Below, in pieces: positions 1 to 7,667 of a stretch of DNA of 64,000 nucleotides (positions are counted from its first letter, which is position 1; each line of letters opens with the position of its first letter). The DNA is taken from contig CAKZHZ010000052.1 of the NCBI GenBank assembly GCA_936928855.1, positions 52,689 through 116,688 on the forward strand, given 5' to 3'. Origin of the DNA: an uncultured Polycyclovorans sp. Lineage in GTDB: Bacteria; Pseudomonadota; Gammaproteobacteria; Nevskiales; Nevskiaceae. A model generated the notes under the pieces. It was not told where the DNA came from and ran no database searches. It saw only the letters and a program-made list of their open reading frames with translations. The position numbers were made by a program, and so were the translations under genes.

Positions 1-332
1 ACCTGATCAGCCGCACGCCGCATGGCCCTATGGTCCAAGTGCTGCACCCGCAGTCCCGATGGCCCCCCGTCCCGCACACGGACCGTGCCCGTCATGGCCG
101 CAATGAAGGCGGCATACTCCGCCGCCAGAAATGTCGGCAGATCCCGTCGGGGGTCGATCTGCAAGAGCGGCCCCATCACGGCCTCCTCCAGCCGATCCCC
201 CAATGCCCCATCAGCGCACAGCACCTGCAAGGCAAGCCCCAGCTTCTCCCCAGCCCGCAGAAACCGGTCGGCTGGCAGCCCCTGACCCGACATCTCCCCT
301 GCTGGACCCGAACGGGAATCGAGCATCGACAT
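1..332 (-). CDS. Hypothetical protein, 3' part outside the window
   Basis: An open frame runs on the minus strand from an ATG at 332 to the window edge without a stop. A GGAGG ribosome-binding site lies 4 bases upstream, and the third codon positions are GC-rich, as expected for coding DNA here. About 110 residues are visible, starting MSMLDSRSGPAGEMSG. They look soluble and probably helical, with Leu/Ala-rich stretches (for example FLRAGEKLGLALQVL) and no signal peptide or membrane segment. I do not recognise a family. It is divergent from the XRE regulator at 481, so the 148 bases between them probably hold both promoters. The C-terminus is beyond the window, so length and function stay open. 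Confidence 0.55.
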   Translation of the reverse strand, partial: MSMLDSRSGPAGEMSGQGLPADRFLRAGEKLGLALQVLCADGALGDRLEEAVMGPLLQIDPRRDLPTFLAAEYAAFIAAMTGTVRVRDGGPSGLRVQHLDHRAMRRAADQ

Positions 333-414
333 AGGCCCTCCATGGCATTCCCGAAAACCGGCAAACAGTGGCGCCGCCCCCCTCTGCTGCAGGCAGGGTG
401 ATAACAGCGCGATG

Positions 415-428
415 CACAGTATATTGTG
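415..428. promoter_or_regulatory. Imperfect 14-bp palindrome, candidate XRE operator
   Basis: CACAGTATATTGTG reads as a palindrome with one mismatched pair. It sits in the 148-bp divergent gap between the partial gene ending at 332 and the XRE regulator starting at 481, about 52 bases before the XRE start. Its AT-rich centre, TATATT, could also act as a -10 element. Small XRE regulators commonly bind such dyads next to their own gene. The operator assignment is inference. Confidence 0.35.
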
Positions 429-480
429 AGGACGGACATCGCCTCAACCCCTACGGTCCGCAGATCAACGGGGGAAAACG

Positions 481-723
481 GTGGAACCAGAACAAGCCTT
501 TGGCGCGGTATTGCGTCGCCTGCGGCTACAGAAAGGCCTGTCACAGGAAGGACTCGCACTTGAAGCCGGGCTACAGCGCAACTACATCTCACTATTGGAG
601 CGCGGTCTCAACTCCGCCAGCTTGAAGACGCTGTTCAAACTGAGCGCGGTGCTCGGCACGCGCGTCTCGGACATGCTGGTCGAGGTGGAGAGCATGATCC
701 TCAAGGCCCCATCGCCCCCCTGA
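481..723 (+). CDS. Small XRE-family (Cro/CI-type) transcriptional regulator
   Basis: This 80-residue protein is essentially a single helix-turn-helix domain. Residues 5-65 match the XRE pattern: a first helix (FGAVLRRLRLQKGLS), then the two DNA-reading helices (QEGLALEAGLQRNYISLLERG), and a C-terminal pair of helices. It starts at GTG with a purine-rich GGGG stretch just upstream. There is no sensor, peptidase or toxin partner domain, and the gene beside it is not a recognisable toxin. It is divergent from the partial gene at 1-332, with a palindrome in the shared gap, so autoregulation or control of that neighbour is plausible. The family assignment is firm; the targets are unknown. Confidence 0.85.
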   Translation: MEPEQAFGAVLRRLRLQKGLSQEGLALEAGLQRNYISLLERGLNSASLKTLFKLSAVLGTRVSDMLVEVESMILKAPSPP

Positions 724-746
724 CGCCGCCTCGACCGCAGACCAAC

Positions 747-762
747 TGTGACCTGCATCACA
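747..762. promoter_or_regulatory. CRP/Vfr/Clp-like binding site in a convergent gap
   Basis: The sequence TGTGACCTGCATCACA is a perfect TGTGA-N6-TCACA dyad, with flanking bases (AAC before, ATT after) that also fit the CRP consensus. It lies between the 3' ends of the XRE gene (plus, ends 723) and the lipoprotein gene (minus, ends 840), so it precedes no annotated start. An inverted repeat GGCATC...GATGCC (785-808) follows without a T tract. Either an unannotated short RNA is made here or the match is chance. Confidence 0.45.
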
Positions 763-839
763 ATTTAACGCAGTAGGAAGCGCCGGCATCAAGACAGGCT
801 GGGATGCCACTCGAACGCCACACCAGCCCACGCGACTTC

Positions 840-1109
840 TCACTCGCCATAAACGACTGTGCAGCGGCCTCCGCAGCAATACAGGATAGTCATCGTGCGG
901 TGATCCACCGTTGCCACGCGGGTCATGCCCGCCGCGCGCGTGACCGCCTCGATGGAGGCATCGCCAGAGGCGAACAGGCCGAGCACGCTGCCGGCACACG
1001 CCTCACCTGAACGGACCGACCGCACCTCGGGATTGCTGACACCGCCACCCCAGCGTGCCGTGTTGATCGCCCCGCTCACCATTGACACCGCGCAACCACT
1101 CAGCATCAC
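840..1109 (-). CDS. TRL-like family lipoprotein, N-terminus uncertain
   Basis: The 89-residue product carries a lipobox (LSGC) and then a body typical of the TRL-like family: glycine-rich, GSVLGLFASGDASIEAV, a 'VDHRTMTILYCCGGRCTVVYGE' type end. Members are small envelope lipoproteins of unknown function. The only usual start codon in frame is GTG at 1109, which leaves just five residues before the acceptor cysteine, far too few for a lipoprotein signal peptide. The frame stays open upstream to a stop at 1158-1160, at the end of the LysE gene, but holds no ATG, GTG or TTG there. An out-of-frame ATG at 1120 hits a stop after four codons. The 5' end may be damaged, or an ATT at 1133 may be used. 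Confidence 0.6.
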   Translation of the reverse strand: MMLSGCAVSMVSGAINTARWGGGVSNPEVRSVRSGEACAGSVLGLFASGDASIEAVTRAAGMTRVATVDHRTMTILYCCGGRCTVVYGE

Positions 1110-1157
1110 CGCCGTCGCATGACGCTCGGAAATGTTGAAGCGCCCAACGCCCCCCGT

Positions 1158-1778
1158 TCAGCGCGAAAAGGCGGACCGGATCAAGCCCAAGCCCGCCACA
1201 GCGAACAGCGCCGCCACCGCCCCGTCTACCCAGCGCCGTCCACGCCGATACACCGTCATCATTCCCGGCACCGAGAACACCAGCGAGTACAGCGCATTGG
1301 TGGCGAAGCCCACCCCGATGCACACCGCCAGCGCCGCTCCCAGGGCCGCAACGTCGTCGCCCGCATCCACGCCGACGGACAGGGCCGCCATCCAGGCGAT
1401 CACCGTTTTCGGGTTCAGGATGTTCAACAACAGCCCGCGCAGGAACCATCGCTTTTCCTCCGTCACCGCCAGCGGTCGTGCTGCCGGCGCACGCGCCGAC
1501 CGGGCCGACTGCAGCGCCAGCCAGAGCAGGTAGGCGCCCCCGAGCAGCTTCAACGCCGACAGCAGATACCACGAGGTTTGCAGTACCGCCCCCATGCCAC
1601 TGGCCGCCACCACTCCCCAGAAGACCAGGCCACACGACAGGCCCAAGGCGTACTTCAGGCTGGTATTGCGTCCATGCGTCATGGCCACTGCCGCATTCGA
1701 AATGTTGGCCGGCCCGGGCGATACGGCCACCACAAAAAAGGCCGCACCACACGACACCAGCGACACTGCATCCATCAT
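1158..1778 (-). CDS. LysE/RhtB-family amino-acid exporter
   Basis: A 206-residue integral membrane protein of the LysE/RhtB superfamily, which exports amino acids or related small metabolites across the inner membrane. The N-terminal segment contains the hallmark FFVVAVSPGPANI, followed by a Gly/Ala-rich second helix and the mid-protein motif RGLLLNILNPKTVIAWMA. About six hydrophobic segments can be counted, and the length is normal for the family. The ATG at 1778 is preceded by GGAGG at about 8 bases; a second ATG follows at 1775. The substrate cannot be told from sequence. The neighbouring lipoprotein gene follows after 48 bases on the same strand. Confidence 0.9.
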   Translation of the reverse strand: MMDAVSLVSCGAAFFVVAVSPGPANISNAAVAMTHGRNTSLKYALGLSCGLVFWGVVAASGMGAVLQTSWYLLSALKLLGGAYLLWLALQSARSARAPAARPLAVTEEKRWFLRGLLLNILNPKTVIAWMAALSVGVDAGDDVAALGAALAVCIGVGFATNALYSLVFSVPGMMTVYRRGRRWVDGAVAALFAVAGLGLIRSAFSR

Positions 1779-1837
1779 TGAAGCGGCCTCCCACCCAGCC
1801 ATTCGAATCCACGCGACGCCGTCGCCATCGTTCGAGC

Positions 1838-2239
1838 TTAGCCCGCATCCGACCACTGGGCGACCGGTGCTGCCGTTGCCCGCCATTCGATCACCGCAAG
1901 CGCCAGCACCACCATCACTTCCAGCGGGAAGTACAGCACACCCCACATCGTCAGCTGGCCCCACCACCGCATCCAGATCAGTGCCGAAACGATGCAAAAC
2001 AACGCGTTCAATACCGCCAACAGGCGAAGCGTCCCGTTCTGTCGCGCGGGGCGCGTCAATCCGGTCAATCCCAGCAGACAGAGCACGGCCGCCGCAACGG
2101 CCATGCCCACCAGGATCGCGACCGGGAGACCGGTGGGCACACGGTCCGTCGCGAAGACAGCGCCGGTCATGAGGCAGGTGACCAAGGCCCCGGCAGCATC
2201 GATACGGAGCAGCAAGGCGGGGTCACTGCCGAGTGGCAT
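1838..2239 (-). CDS. Small four-helix inner-membrane protein, function unknown
   Basis: The predicted product has 133 residues and about four transmembrane helices. The first is LLLRIDAAGALVTCLMTGAVFA, the second begins at LPVAILVGM, the third around LNALFCIVSALIWM, and the fourth is LYFPLEVMVVLALAVIEW. No catalytic or binding motif stands out, and I do not recognise the family. The ATG at 2239 lacks a strong ribosome-binding site; the frame continues upstream but loses hydrophobic, protein-like character. It lies 68 bases downstream of the large histidine kinase on the same strand and may be co-transcribed. An accessory role for that kinase is possible, but nothing in the sequence shows it. 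Confidence 0.6.
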   Translation of the reverse strand: MPLGSDPALLLRIDAAGALVTCLMTGAVFATDRVPTGLPVAILVGMAVAAAVLCLLGLTGLTRPARQNGTLRLLAVLNALFCIVSALIWMRWWGQLTMWGVLYFPLEVMVVLALAVIEWRATAAPVAQWSDAG

Positions 2240-2307
2240 CGGGAGATTGCAGACTCGGGATGGCGCGCTGGTGGGTACCGGCTGGAGACCGTCCGCGGAT
2301 CGAAAGG

Positions 2308-4599
2308 TCAAGAAGAAGCCACTGCGGCAGGTCCAACCCGCTGCCCCTTCCGACCCGGTAGCGGAAACGCGGCACTGAGGCACACCCCCTGGCCGACCTC
2401 CCGCACATCGAAGCGGCCACCCAGACTGGCCATGCGGGCTCTCAGGTTGGCAAGGCCGTTGCCGGCAGGTGAGGTCTCGGGGCGCAGGCCACAACCGTTG
2501 TCTTCCACCTCCACCCACAGATGATGATCGTCCAAGCGGATGGCGACGCGTACGGTCGTGGCGCGGGCATGTTTGATCACGTTGCTGGCAGCTTCGCGCA
2601 CCAGCGAACGCAGCGCGTGTATGGACGAGGCCGGCAGCGAAGCCGGCACCGTGTCAGGCAAATGCCACCGTAGGGCGATATCGGCGGCGGCCAGGTCTTC
2701 GTCCACTTCCTGGCGCAGGTCGGCCATGCTCTCCTCGAACGAGGTGTTCATGCCGGACACGTTGTTGACGATATCGCGCAGTTCGGCCAGCGCGGCGCGG
2801 ATGCGGCCATCCTTACGGGTGGACTCGGGACTGGTGAGCGCGCTCATCAGCTGCAGGCCGATGTTGTCGTGCATGTCCCGGGCAATACGGGTACGTTCCT
2901 CCGCCACACCCTGCTCGTAGGCGTCGCGGCTGTCCTCGGCGTGTTTCAGCAGGGCCATCACGCCACTCAGGCGCAACAGGTCACGCGGCGCAAACAGGCG
3001 TCGACCGCCTTCGGCCATGGCCAGCCGCAACGGTGGCAGGCGACCCAGGCCGGGGACGCGAAGCACCAGGCCCTCCTCCTCAAGCAACGGCACATCCACT
3101 GGCCCTGCCTCCTCCATGGACAGCGGGCGATACATGGCCCGCAACAGCTCCCGCCAGCGTGCGGGCTGGTCTTCTCCGGGCGGCGCCAGCGCCAGGTCCA
3201 GCACTTGGCGGAAGTCATCCTGAGCGTGGCCGCCACGGTAGCCGAGAAACCAGCGCGACAGGGCGTCACGCAACGGCAGATACAGGGCCGCCACCAACAG
3301 CAGCGATACGCCCAACGCGGGCAATCGATCCACCGCAACGCCGTAGATCAACAAAGCATCCAGCCCCACCAGCATCAGTACGCCCACCAGGTAGAACAAG
3401 ATACGAAAGGCCCAGTCATCCAGCTCGAACAGACGATAGCGCGCCACCCCCAGGGCCAGCCCTGCGTAGATCACCAGGAAGAACAGGAAAGCGTGCCCCT
3501 GGGTCATCACTGCCCCCAGCCCCAGCAGGGTGGGCACGATCACCGTCAGTACGAACCCGCCCGCGCCCAACACCACGCCCAGCCCCAGCCAACGCAGCGC
3601 AGCACGCGCACGCGGATCCCTTCGACTGCAGCGCCGCTGCGCCACCACCAACACGACGATGGCAGCCATACAGAGCACGATGGCGCCCTGGAACATCAGC
3701 GGGCTGAGCATCGGTGGCCGAACCGCATCAACCCCCCACAAGCCAGCCAGTGCCACCGCCGGCAGCGCCACCCACCGCGGGTGGCAGAGACGACGCGGAT
3801 AATCCATGAACAGTCCGATCATGGCGGCGCCGAACAGCAACGTACCGAAGTGGTTGATCAGCGACAGACTCCGGAACAGCAGGGCGGGCAGCGCCAGTTC
3901 ACGGGTGCTGTAGATGGCGGCAGCAAAGGCTGACAGCATCAGCCCCAGGCCGACCAGACCCAGATACCGGGTACTGACTTCGCCCGGCCGCAGCCCCCAC
4001 ACCCACACCCCCATCCAGAAGCCCGCCAGCCCGACGGACAATTGCATCCAGAACACGGCCGGCAAAGTCGGCAAGGGCCGATGGGCGGCAGGCATGACCG
4101 CCGTATCCATCACCACGCCGGCACCCGGCGACACCAGGGTAAGCGTGACCGGGCCGGCGCGCAGCAAGGTCGCCAGCTGATCCTGCCGCTGGAAGAACTG
4201 TCGGTTTTCGGCATAGCTGGGCAGCATGTCCGGCTCTTCGATGCGGTCGCTTGCCAGCAGAACGACGGTGCCCGAAGCCCCGTGGACGGCCTGCAGCACC
4301 TGCCCGGGGGCCAATTGCGCGGCAGGCCCTCCGTCACTGATAGCCACAATCCGCGGTGGCACATCCGGCGCCGTAGCCACCAGCTCCATGCCCAGCCACG
4401 GCTGACGAATTGCCGCCAGCACTGCCGCCAGCGCCAGCAACAGGCCAAACAACCCGGCACCGAACACCACGGCGATGGGCGGCAACTGCAGGCGCAAACG
4501 ATTAGCGGAATCCAGGGTCAAGAATGTGACGTCGCGGCGACACGGGCAGTGTCTGGTTCGCCGTTTTGCGGGATTCACCGCGCTGGCGCAAGCCCCCAT
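2308..4599 (-). CDS. Membrane sensor histidine kinase, HisKA_3 type, with PDZ-like N-terminal domain
   Basis: Up to 763 residues. A transmembrane helix (about 38-64) leads into a ~110-residue extracytoplasmic part that includes a PDZ-like stretch, IVAISDGGPAAQLAPGQVLQAV. Then come about seven further helices (170-450), a linker, and a NarX-type kinase core. The phosphoacceptor is H577 in ERTRIARDMHDNIGLQL, followed by an ATPase domain with REAASNVIKHA (N box), DNGCGL (G1) and GNGLANLRARM. All catalytic boxes look intact. There is no response regulator beside it, so it is an orphan here; a NarL-type regulator sits at 51908, but pairing is speculation. The true start may be downstream, for example TTG at 4521. 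The 216 bases upstream to recJ show no clear gene. Confidence 0.85.
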   Translation of the reverse strand: MGACASAVNPAKRRTRHCPCRRDVTFLTLDSANRLRLQLPPIAVVFGAGLFGLLLALAAVLAAIRQPWLGMELVATAPDVPPRIVAISDGGPAAQLAPGQVLQAVHGASGTVVLLASDRIEEPDMLPSYAENRQFFQRQDQLATLLRAGPVTLTLVSPGAGVVMDTAVMPAAHRPLPTLPAVFWMQLSVGLAGFWMGVWVWGLRPGEVSTRYLGLVGLGLMLSAFAAAIYSTRELALPALLFRSLSLINHFGTLLFGAAMIGLFMDYPRRLCHPRWVALPAVALAGLWGVDAVRPPMLSPLMFQGAIVLCMAAIVVLVVAQRRCSRRDPRARAALRWLGLGVVLGAGGFVLTVIVPTLLGLGAVMTQGHAFLFFLVIYAGLALGVARYRLFELDDWAFRILFYLVGVLMLVGLDALLIYGVAVDRLPALGVSLLLVAALYLPLRDALSRWFLGYRGGHAQDDFRQVLDLALAPPGEDQPARWRELLRAMYRPLSMEEAGPVDVPLLEEEGLVLRVPGLGRLPPLRLAMAEGGRRLFAPRDLLRLSGVMALLKHAEDSRDAYEQGVAEERTRIARDMHDNIGLQLMSALTSPESTRKDGRIRAALAELRDIVNNVSGMNTSFEESMADLRQEVDEDLAAADIALRWHLPDTVPASLPASSIHALRSLVREAASNVIKHARATTVRVAIRLDDHHLWVEVEDNGCGLRPETSPAGNGLANLRARMASLGGRFDVREVGQGVCLSAAFPLPGRKGQRVGPAAVASS

Positions 4600-4815
4600 C
4601 TGCGGCGGGTGGCGATTTCAGGGCGTTTCTGGCGGCCGCCGCATGCGACAGGCGATATAGAAATGGATTGCCACGCCGGCTCATGAACGCCACCCAGCCG
4701 GGGAACATCCGGCGCCGGCACAGGGGGTTCCAGCAGGGGTAACGTGCATGTCGGCACCTCCGGGGGTTCCCCCACAGTCTGTCGTCGCGCACGAGGGCCG
4801 CAATAACCTCCCGGG

Positions 4816-6510
4816 TCATCCCTGCCCGGGGTCGGCGTGGACCACGATCAATTGCACGTTCACCCGTTGCTGCCAACGGTTCACGCCCAGCCGGTAGACG
4901 AAATGCCCCTGTTGCCCGACCGCCAGGGCCTGCTCACCGGCACCAAAGTGCACCGCCTGCACGGTGGCGCCTTCGGCATGCGAGAGCGTGTAGCGCACGT
5001 GCTGCTGGGCACTGCCCATCAGGTGCGCGGCCGCAACGGTAAACCGATCATCGAACTGGGGCTCGGGAAAGCCCTGCCCCCAAGGGCCGGCAGCCTCCAG
5101 CGCCAGGGCGGCTTCCAGAGCAAGCCAGGGCGCTGGCAGCGGGCCGTCGCTGTCAATCACGCGCTGCAGGCAATCGTCATCCAGATGCGCTGCGCAGACC
5201 CGATCAAAAGCCACGCAAAAGTCCGCCCAGTGGGCTTCCGGCAGGCTCAGCCCGGCAGCCATCGCATGGCCACCGAAGCGCTCGATGAGGCCAGGATGTC
5301 GGGCATCCACTTCCGCCAGCGCATCGCGCAGATGCAAACCGGGGATGGTGCGGCCGCTGGCCTTGAGCATGCCGGGCGCCTGGGCTCGTGCGGCAGCGAT
5401 CACCGGCCGGTGATGCCGATCCTTCAGCCTTGAAGCCACCAGACCGACGATGCCTTCGTGCCAGTCGGGATGGAACAGGCACAGACCGGTGGCCCGGCTG
5501 TCGGCACTGATCTCCAACGCCTGATCGTGCATATCCGCTTCCAGGCTGCGCCGCTCACGGTTGATCTGGTCCAGAGCCTGCGCCAGTACCCGGGCATGGT
5601 CGGGATCGTCGGTGAGCAGGCACTCGATACCGGTGCGAATGTCCTGTAACCGCCCTGCGGCGTTGAGCCGCGGCCCCACGACGAAGCCGAGGTCCTGGGC
5701 CGTGAGATGGCCGGGCTCGCGCCCCGACACAGCCAGCAGTGCCGCCAGGCCGGGCTGCAGGTTTCCGGCACGCATGCGCCGCAGGCCGGCCGCAACCAGA
5801 ATGCGATTGTTGGCGTCGAGCTTCACCACGTCGGCCACCGTGCCCACCGCCACGAGGTCCAGCAGCGGTGACAGGCTGGGCACCGTCACGCCGTCGTCGC
5901 GCAAGCGTGCGCGCAAGGCCGCCAGCAGATAGAACATCACCCCGACGCCAGCCAGGTGGGGAGAGGGAAACGAACACCCCGGCTGGTTGGGGTTGACGAT
6001 CGCGGCCGCCGCCGGCAACTGTGCTCCGGGCAAGTGGTGATCGGTGATCACCACCGGTATGCCCAGCGCGTTGGCATGCGCCACACCACTCACACTGGCA
6101 ATGCCGCTATCCACGGTCAGGATGAGTTGAGCCCCCTGCGCCGCAGCGGCATCCACCAGCGCGGGCGACAGGCCATAGCCCATACGGAATCGGTCCGGCA
6201 CCACGAAATCCAGCGCGGTGCCCCCCAGCAGGCGCAGACCCCGCAGGGCCACGGCCACGCCGGTCGCGCCGTCACAATCGTAATCCCCCGCCACCACGAC
6301 GCGATGACCCTGTCGCAGGGCGTCCCGCAGCAGGTCAACCGCCCGGTCCAACCCCCGCAGCGTCGGCGGCGCCAGGGTCGACAGGGACAGGGCGGACTCG
6401 GCATCGGATGCCACACCGCGCGCCGCATACAGGCGGCGCACCAGGGGATGCAGGGTGTCCGGTAGCGCCGACAGCGCCTCCGGGCTTGGGCTCGGCCGGC
6501 GGCGGATCAC
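4816..6510 (-). CDS. recJ: Single-stranded-DNA-specific 5'-3' exonuclease RecJ
   Basis: RecJ degrades single-stranded DNA from the 5' end in recombination (RecFOR pathway), base-excision and mismatch repair. The 564-residue product shows the DHH-family phosphoesterase motifs: GDYDCDGATG, DSGIA, TDHHLPG and AVGTVADVV. The DHHA1 part carries RFGGHAMAAGLSL, and an OB-fold region closes the protein. I chose the GTG at 6510 because the protein-like sequence (IRRRPSPSPEALSALPDTLHPLVRRLYAARG) begins there and it overlaps the thrC stop by the four bases GTGA; the frame open further upstream reads as thrC shadow. It is the last gene of the alaC-hom-thrC-recJ run and is probably translationally coupled to thrC. 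Confidence 0.96.
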   Translation of the reverse strand: MIRRRPSPSPEALSALPDTLHPLVRRLYAARGVASDAESALSLSTLAPPTLRGLDRAVDLLRDALRQGHRVVVAGDYDCDGATGVAVALRGLRLLGGTALDFVVPDRFRMGYGLSPALVDAAAAQGAQLILTVDSGIASVSGVAHANALGIPVVITDHHLPGAQLPAAAAIVNPNQPGCSFPSPHLAGVGVMFYLLAALRARLRDDGVTVPSLSPLLDLVAVGTVADVVKLDANNRILVAAGLRRMRAGNLQPGLAALLAVSGREPGHLTAQDLGFVVGPRLNAAGRLQDIRTGIECLLTDDPDHARVLAQALDQINRERRSLEADMHDQALEISADSRATGLCLFHPDWHEGIVGLVASRLKDRHHRPVIAAARAQAPGMLKASGRTIPGLHLRDALAEVDARHPGLIERFGGHAMAAGLSLPEAHWADFCVAFDRVCAAHLDDDCLQRVIDSDGPLPAPWLALEAALALEAAGPWGQGFPEPQFDDRFTVAAAHLMGSAQQHVRYTLSHAEGATVQAVHFGAGEQALAVGQQGHFVYRLGVNRWQQRVNVQLIVVHADPGQG

Positions 6511-7628
6511 CCGCCCATGTGCGCCATCAACGCGCGCTCGACAGCATCGCGTTCGGCGGGGACCTGGATCAAGCCCTTGAGGCCATCCTTCATGATGATG
6601 TCGGGGTCCTTCAGGCCGTTGCCGGTGAGGGTGCATACCACCGTGCTGCCCTGCGCAATGCGCCCGGCGCGGATGTCGCGCAAAGCACCGCACAGCGAGG
6701 CCGCCGAGGCAGGCTCGCAGAACACGCCTTCCTTCACCGCCAGCAGCCGCTGGGTGGCGAGGATGTCCACATCCTCACACTCGTCGAACCAGCCCTGCGA
6801 CTCGCGCTGCACCACCCAGGCACGGTCCCAGCTCTGCGGGTCGCCGATGCGGATGGCGGTGGCAACGGTTTCGGGATCCTTGACCGGACCACCGCGCATG
6901 AAGGGCGCACTGCCGGCGGCCTGGTAGCCCAGCATCCGCGGGCGCTGATCGATCACCGGCGCATGCTGCACCTTGCACTCACCCTCGCAGAAGGCGCAGC
7001 CGTCACTGCCCTTGCCTGCCAGTTCGCAGTACCCGATCCAGTGGGCCGTGATGTTGCCGGCATTGCCGACCGGCAGCGCGTGGTAGTCCGGCGCGCGCCC
7101 CAGGCTTTCGACAATCTCGAAGGCGGCCGTCTTCTGCCCCTGCAGCCGATAGGGGTTGATCGAGTTGACCACGGTCACCGGCGCCGTCTCGGCCACTTCC
7201 TTGACCAGCCGCATGCCGTCGTCGAAGTTGCCCTGAATCTGCACCACCACCGCCCCGTGCACCACGGCCTGGGCCAGCTTGCCCAGCGCGATCTTGCCTT
7301 CGGGAATGAGCACGAAGGCGGTGATGCCGGCGCGGGCGGCGTAGGCGGCGGCCGCGGCCGAGGTGTTGCCGGTGGAGGCGCAGATGATGGCGCGGGCGCC
7401 CTCATGCACGGCCTGGGTAACGGCGGCGGTCATGCCACGATCCTTGAACGATCCGGTGGGGTTCAGGCCTTCAAACTTGACGTAAATCTCCCCTTCGAAC
7501 CCCACCTCACGCGGGATGTGGTGCAGCTGGATCAACGGCGTGCGGCCTTCGCCCAGCGAAATCGCCTTCACCTCCGGTCCAAACGGCAGGCGGTGACGGA
7601 AGTGTTCGATGAGGCCGGTGTAGTTCAT
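6507..7628 (-). CDS. thrC: Threonine synthase with a cysteine-rich insertion
   Basis: Converts O-phosphohomoserine to threonine with pyridoxal phosphate (PLP). The 373-residue protein belongs to the short ThrC class. The PLP lysine is K62 in NPTGSFKDRGM, the phosphate-binding loop is seen in ASTGNTSAA, and the conserved GNAGNITAHW lies at 188-197. Between that motif and PRMLGYQAAGSAP it carries an extra stretch with C201, C211, C214 and C218 (CAFCEGECK), which I do not expect in this family and which could bind a metal. It lies 39 bases downstream of hom and overlaps recJ by 4 bases, so it is part of a homoserine-to-threonine operon. Confidence 0.95.
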   Translation of the reverse strand: MNYTGLIEHFRHRLPFGPEVKAISLGEGRTPLIQLHHIPREVGFEGEIYVKFEGLNPTGSFKDRGMTAAVTQAVHEGARAIICASTGNTSAAAAAYAARAGITAFVLIPEGKIALGKLAQAVVHGAVVVQIQGNFDDGMRLVKEVAETAPVTVVNSINPYRLQGQKTAAFEIVESLGRAPDYHALPVGNAGNITAHWIGYCELAGKGSDGCAFCEGECKVQHAPVIDQRPRMLGYQAAGSAPFMRGGPVKDPETVATAIRIGDPQSWDRAWVVQRESQGWFDECEDVDILATQRLLAVKEGVFCEPASAASLCGALRDIRAGRIAQGSTVVCTLTGNGLKDPDIIMKDGLKGLIQVPAERDAVERALMAHMGG

Positions 7629-7667
7629 GAAAGGAAGGCACGCAGATGAATGGGAAGGGTATCGCGC

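Noticed and set aside
176..592. 138-residue minus-strand open frame spanning the divergent gap
   Set aside because: Cys/Arg-rich, without domain. It crosses the palindrome and the start of the XRE gene and lies in another frame of the partial gene at 1-332.
785..808. GGCATC/GATGCC inverted repeat as a terminator for the lipoprotein gene
   Set aside because: A six-base stem with a 12-base loop and no T tract is too weak to call.
4502..4712. Possible small minus-strand gene starting MFPGWVAFMSRRGNPFLYRL
   Set aside because: The first ~25 codons look coding-like, but the rest does not. It overlaps the 5' end of the kinase gene and has no clear ribosome-binding site or family.
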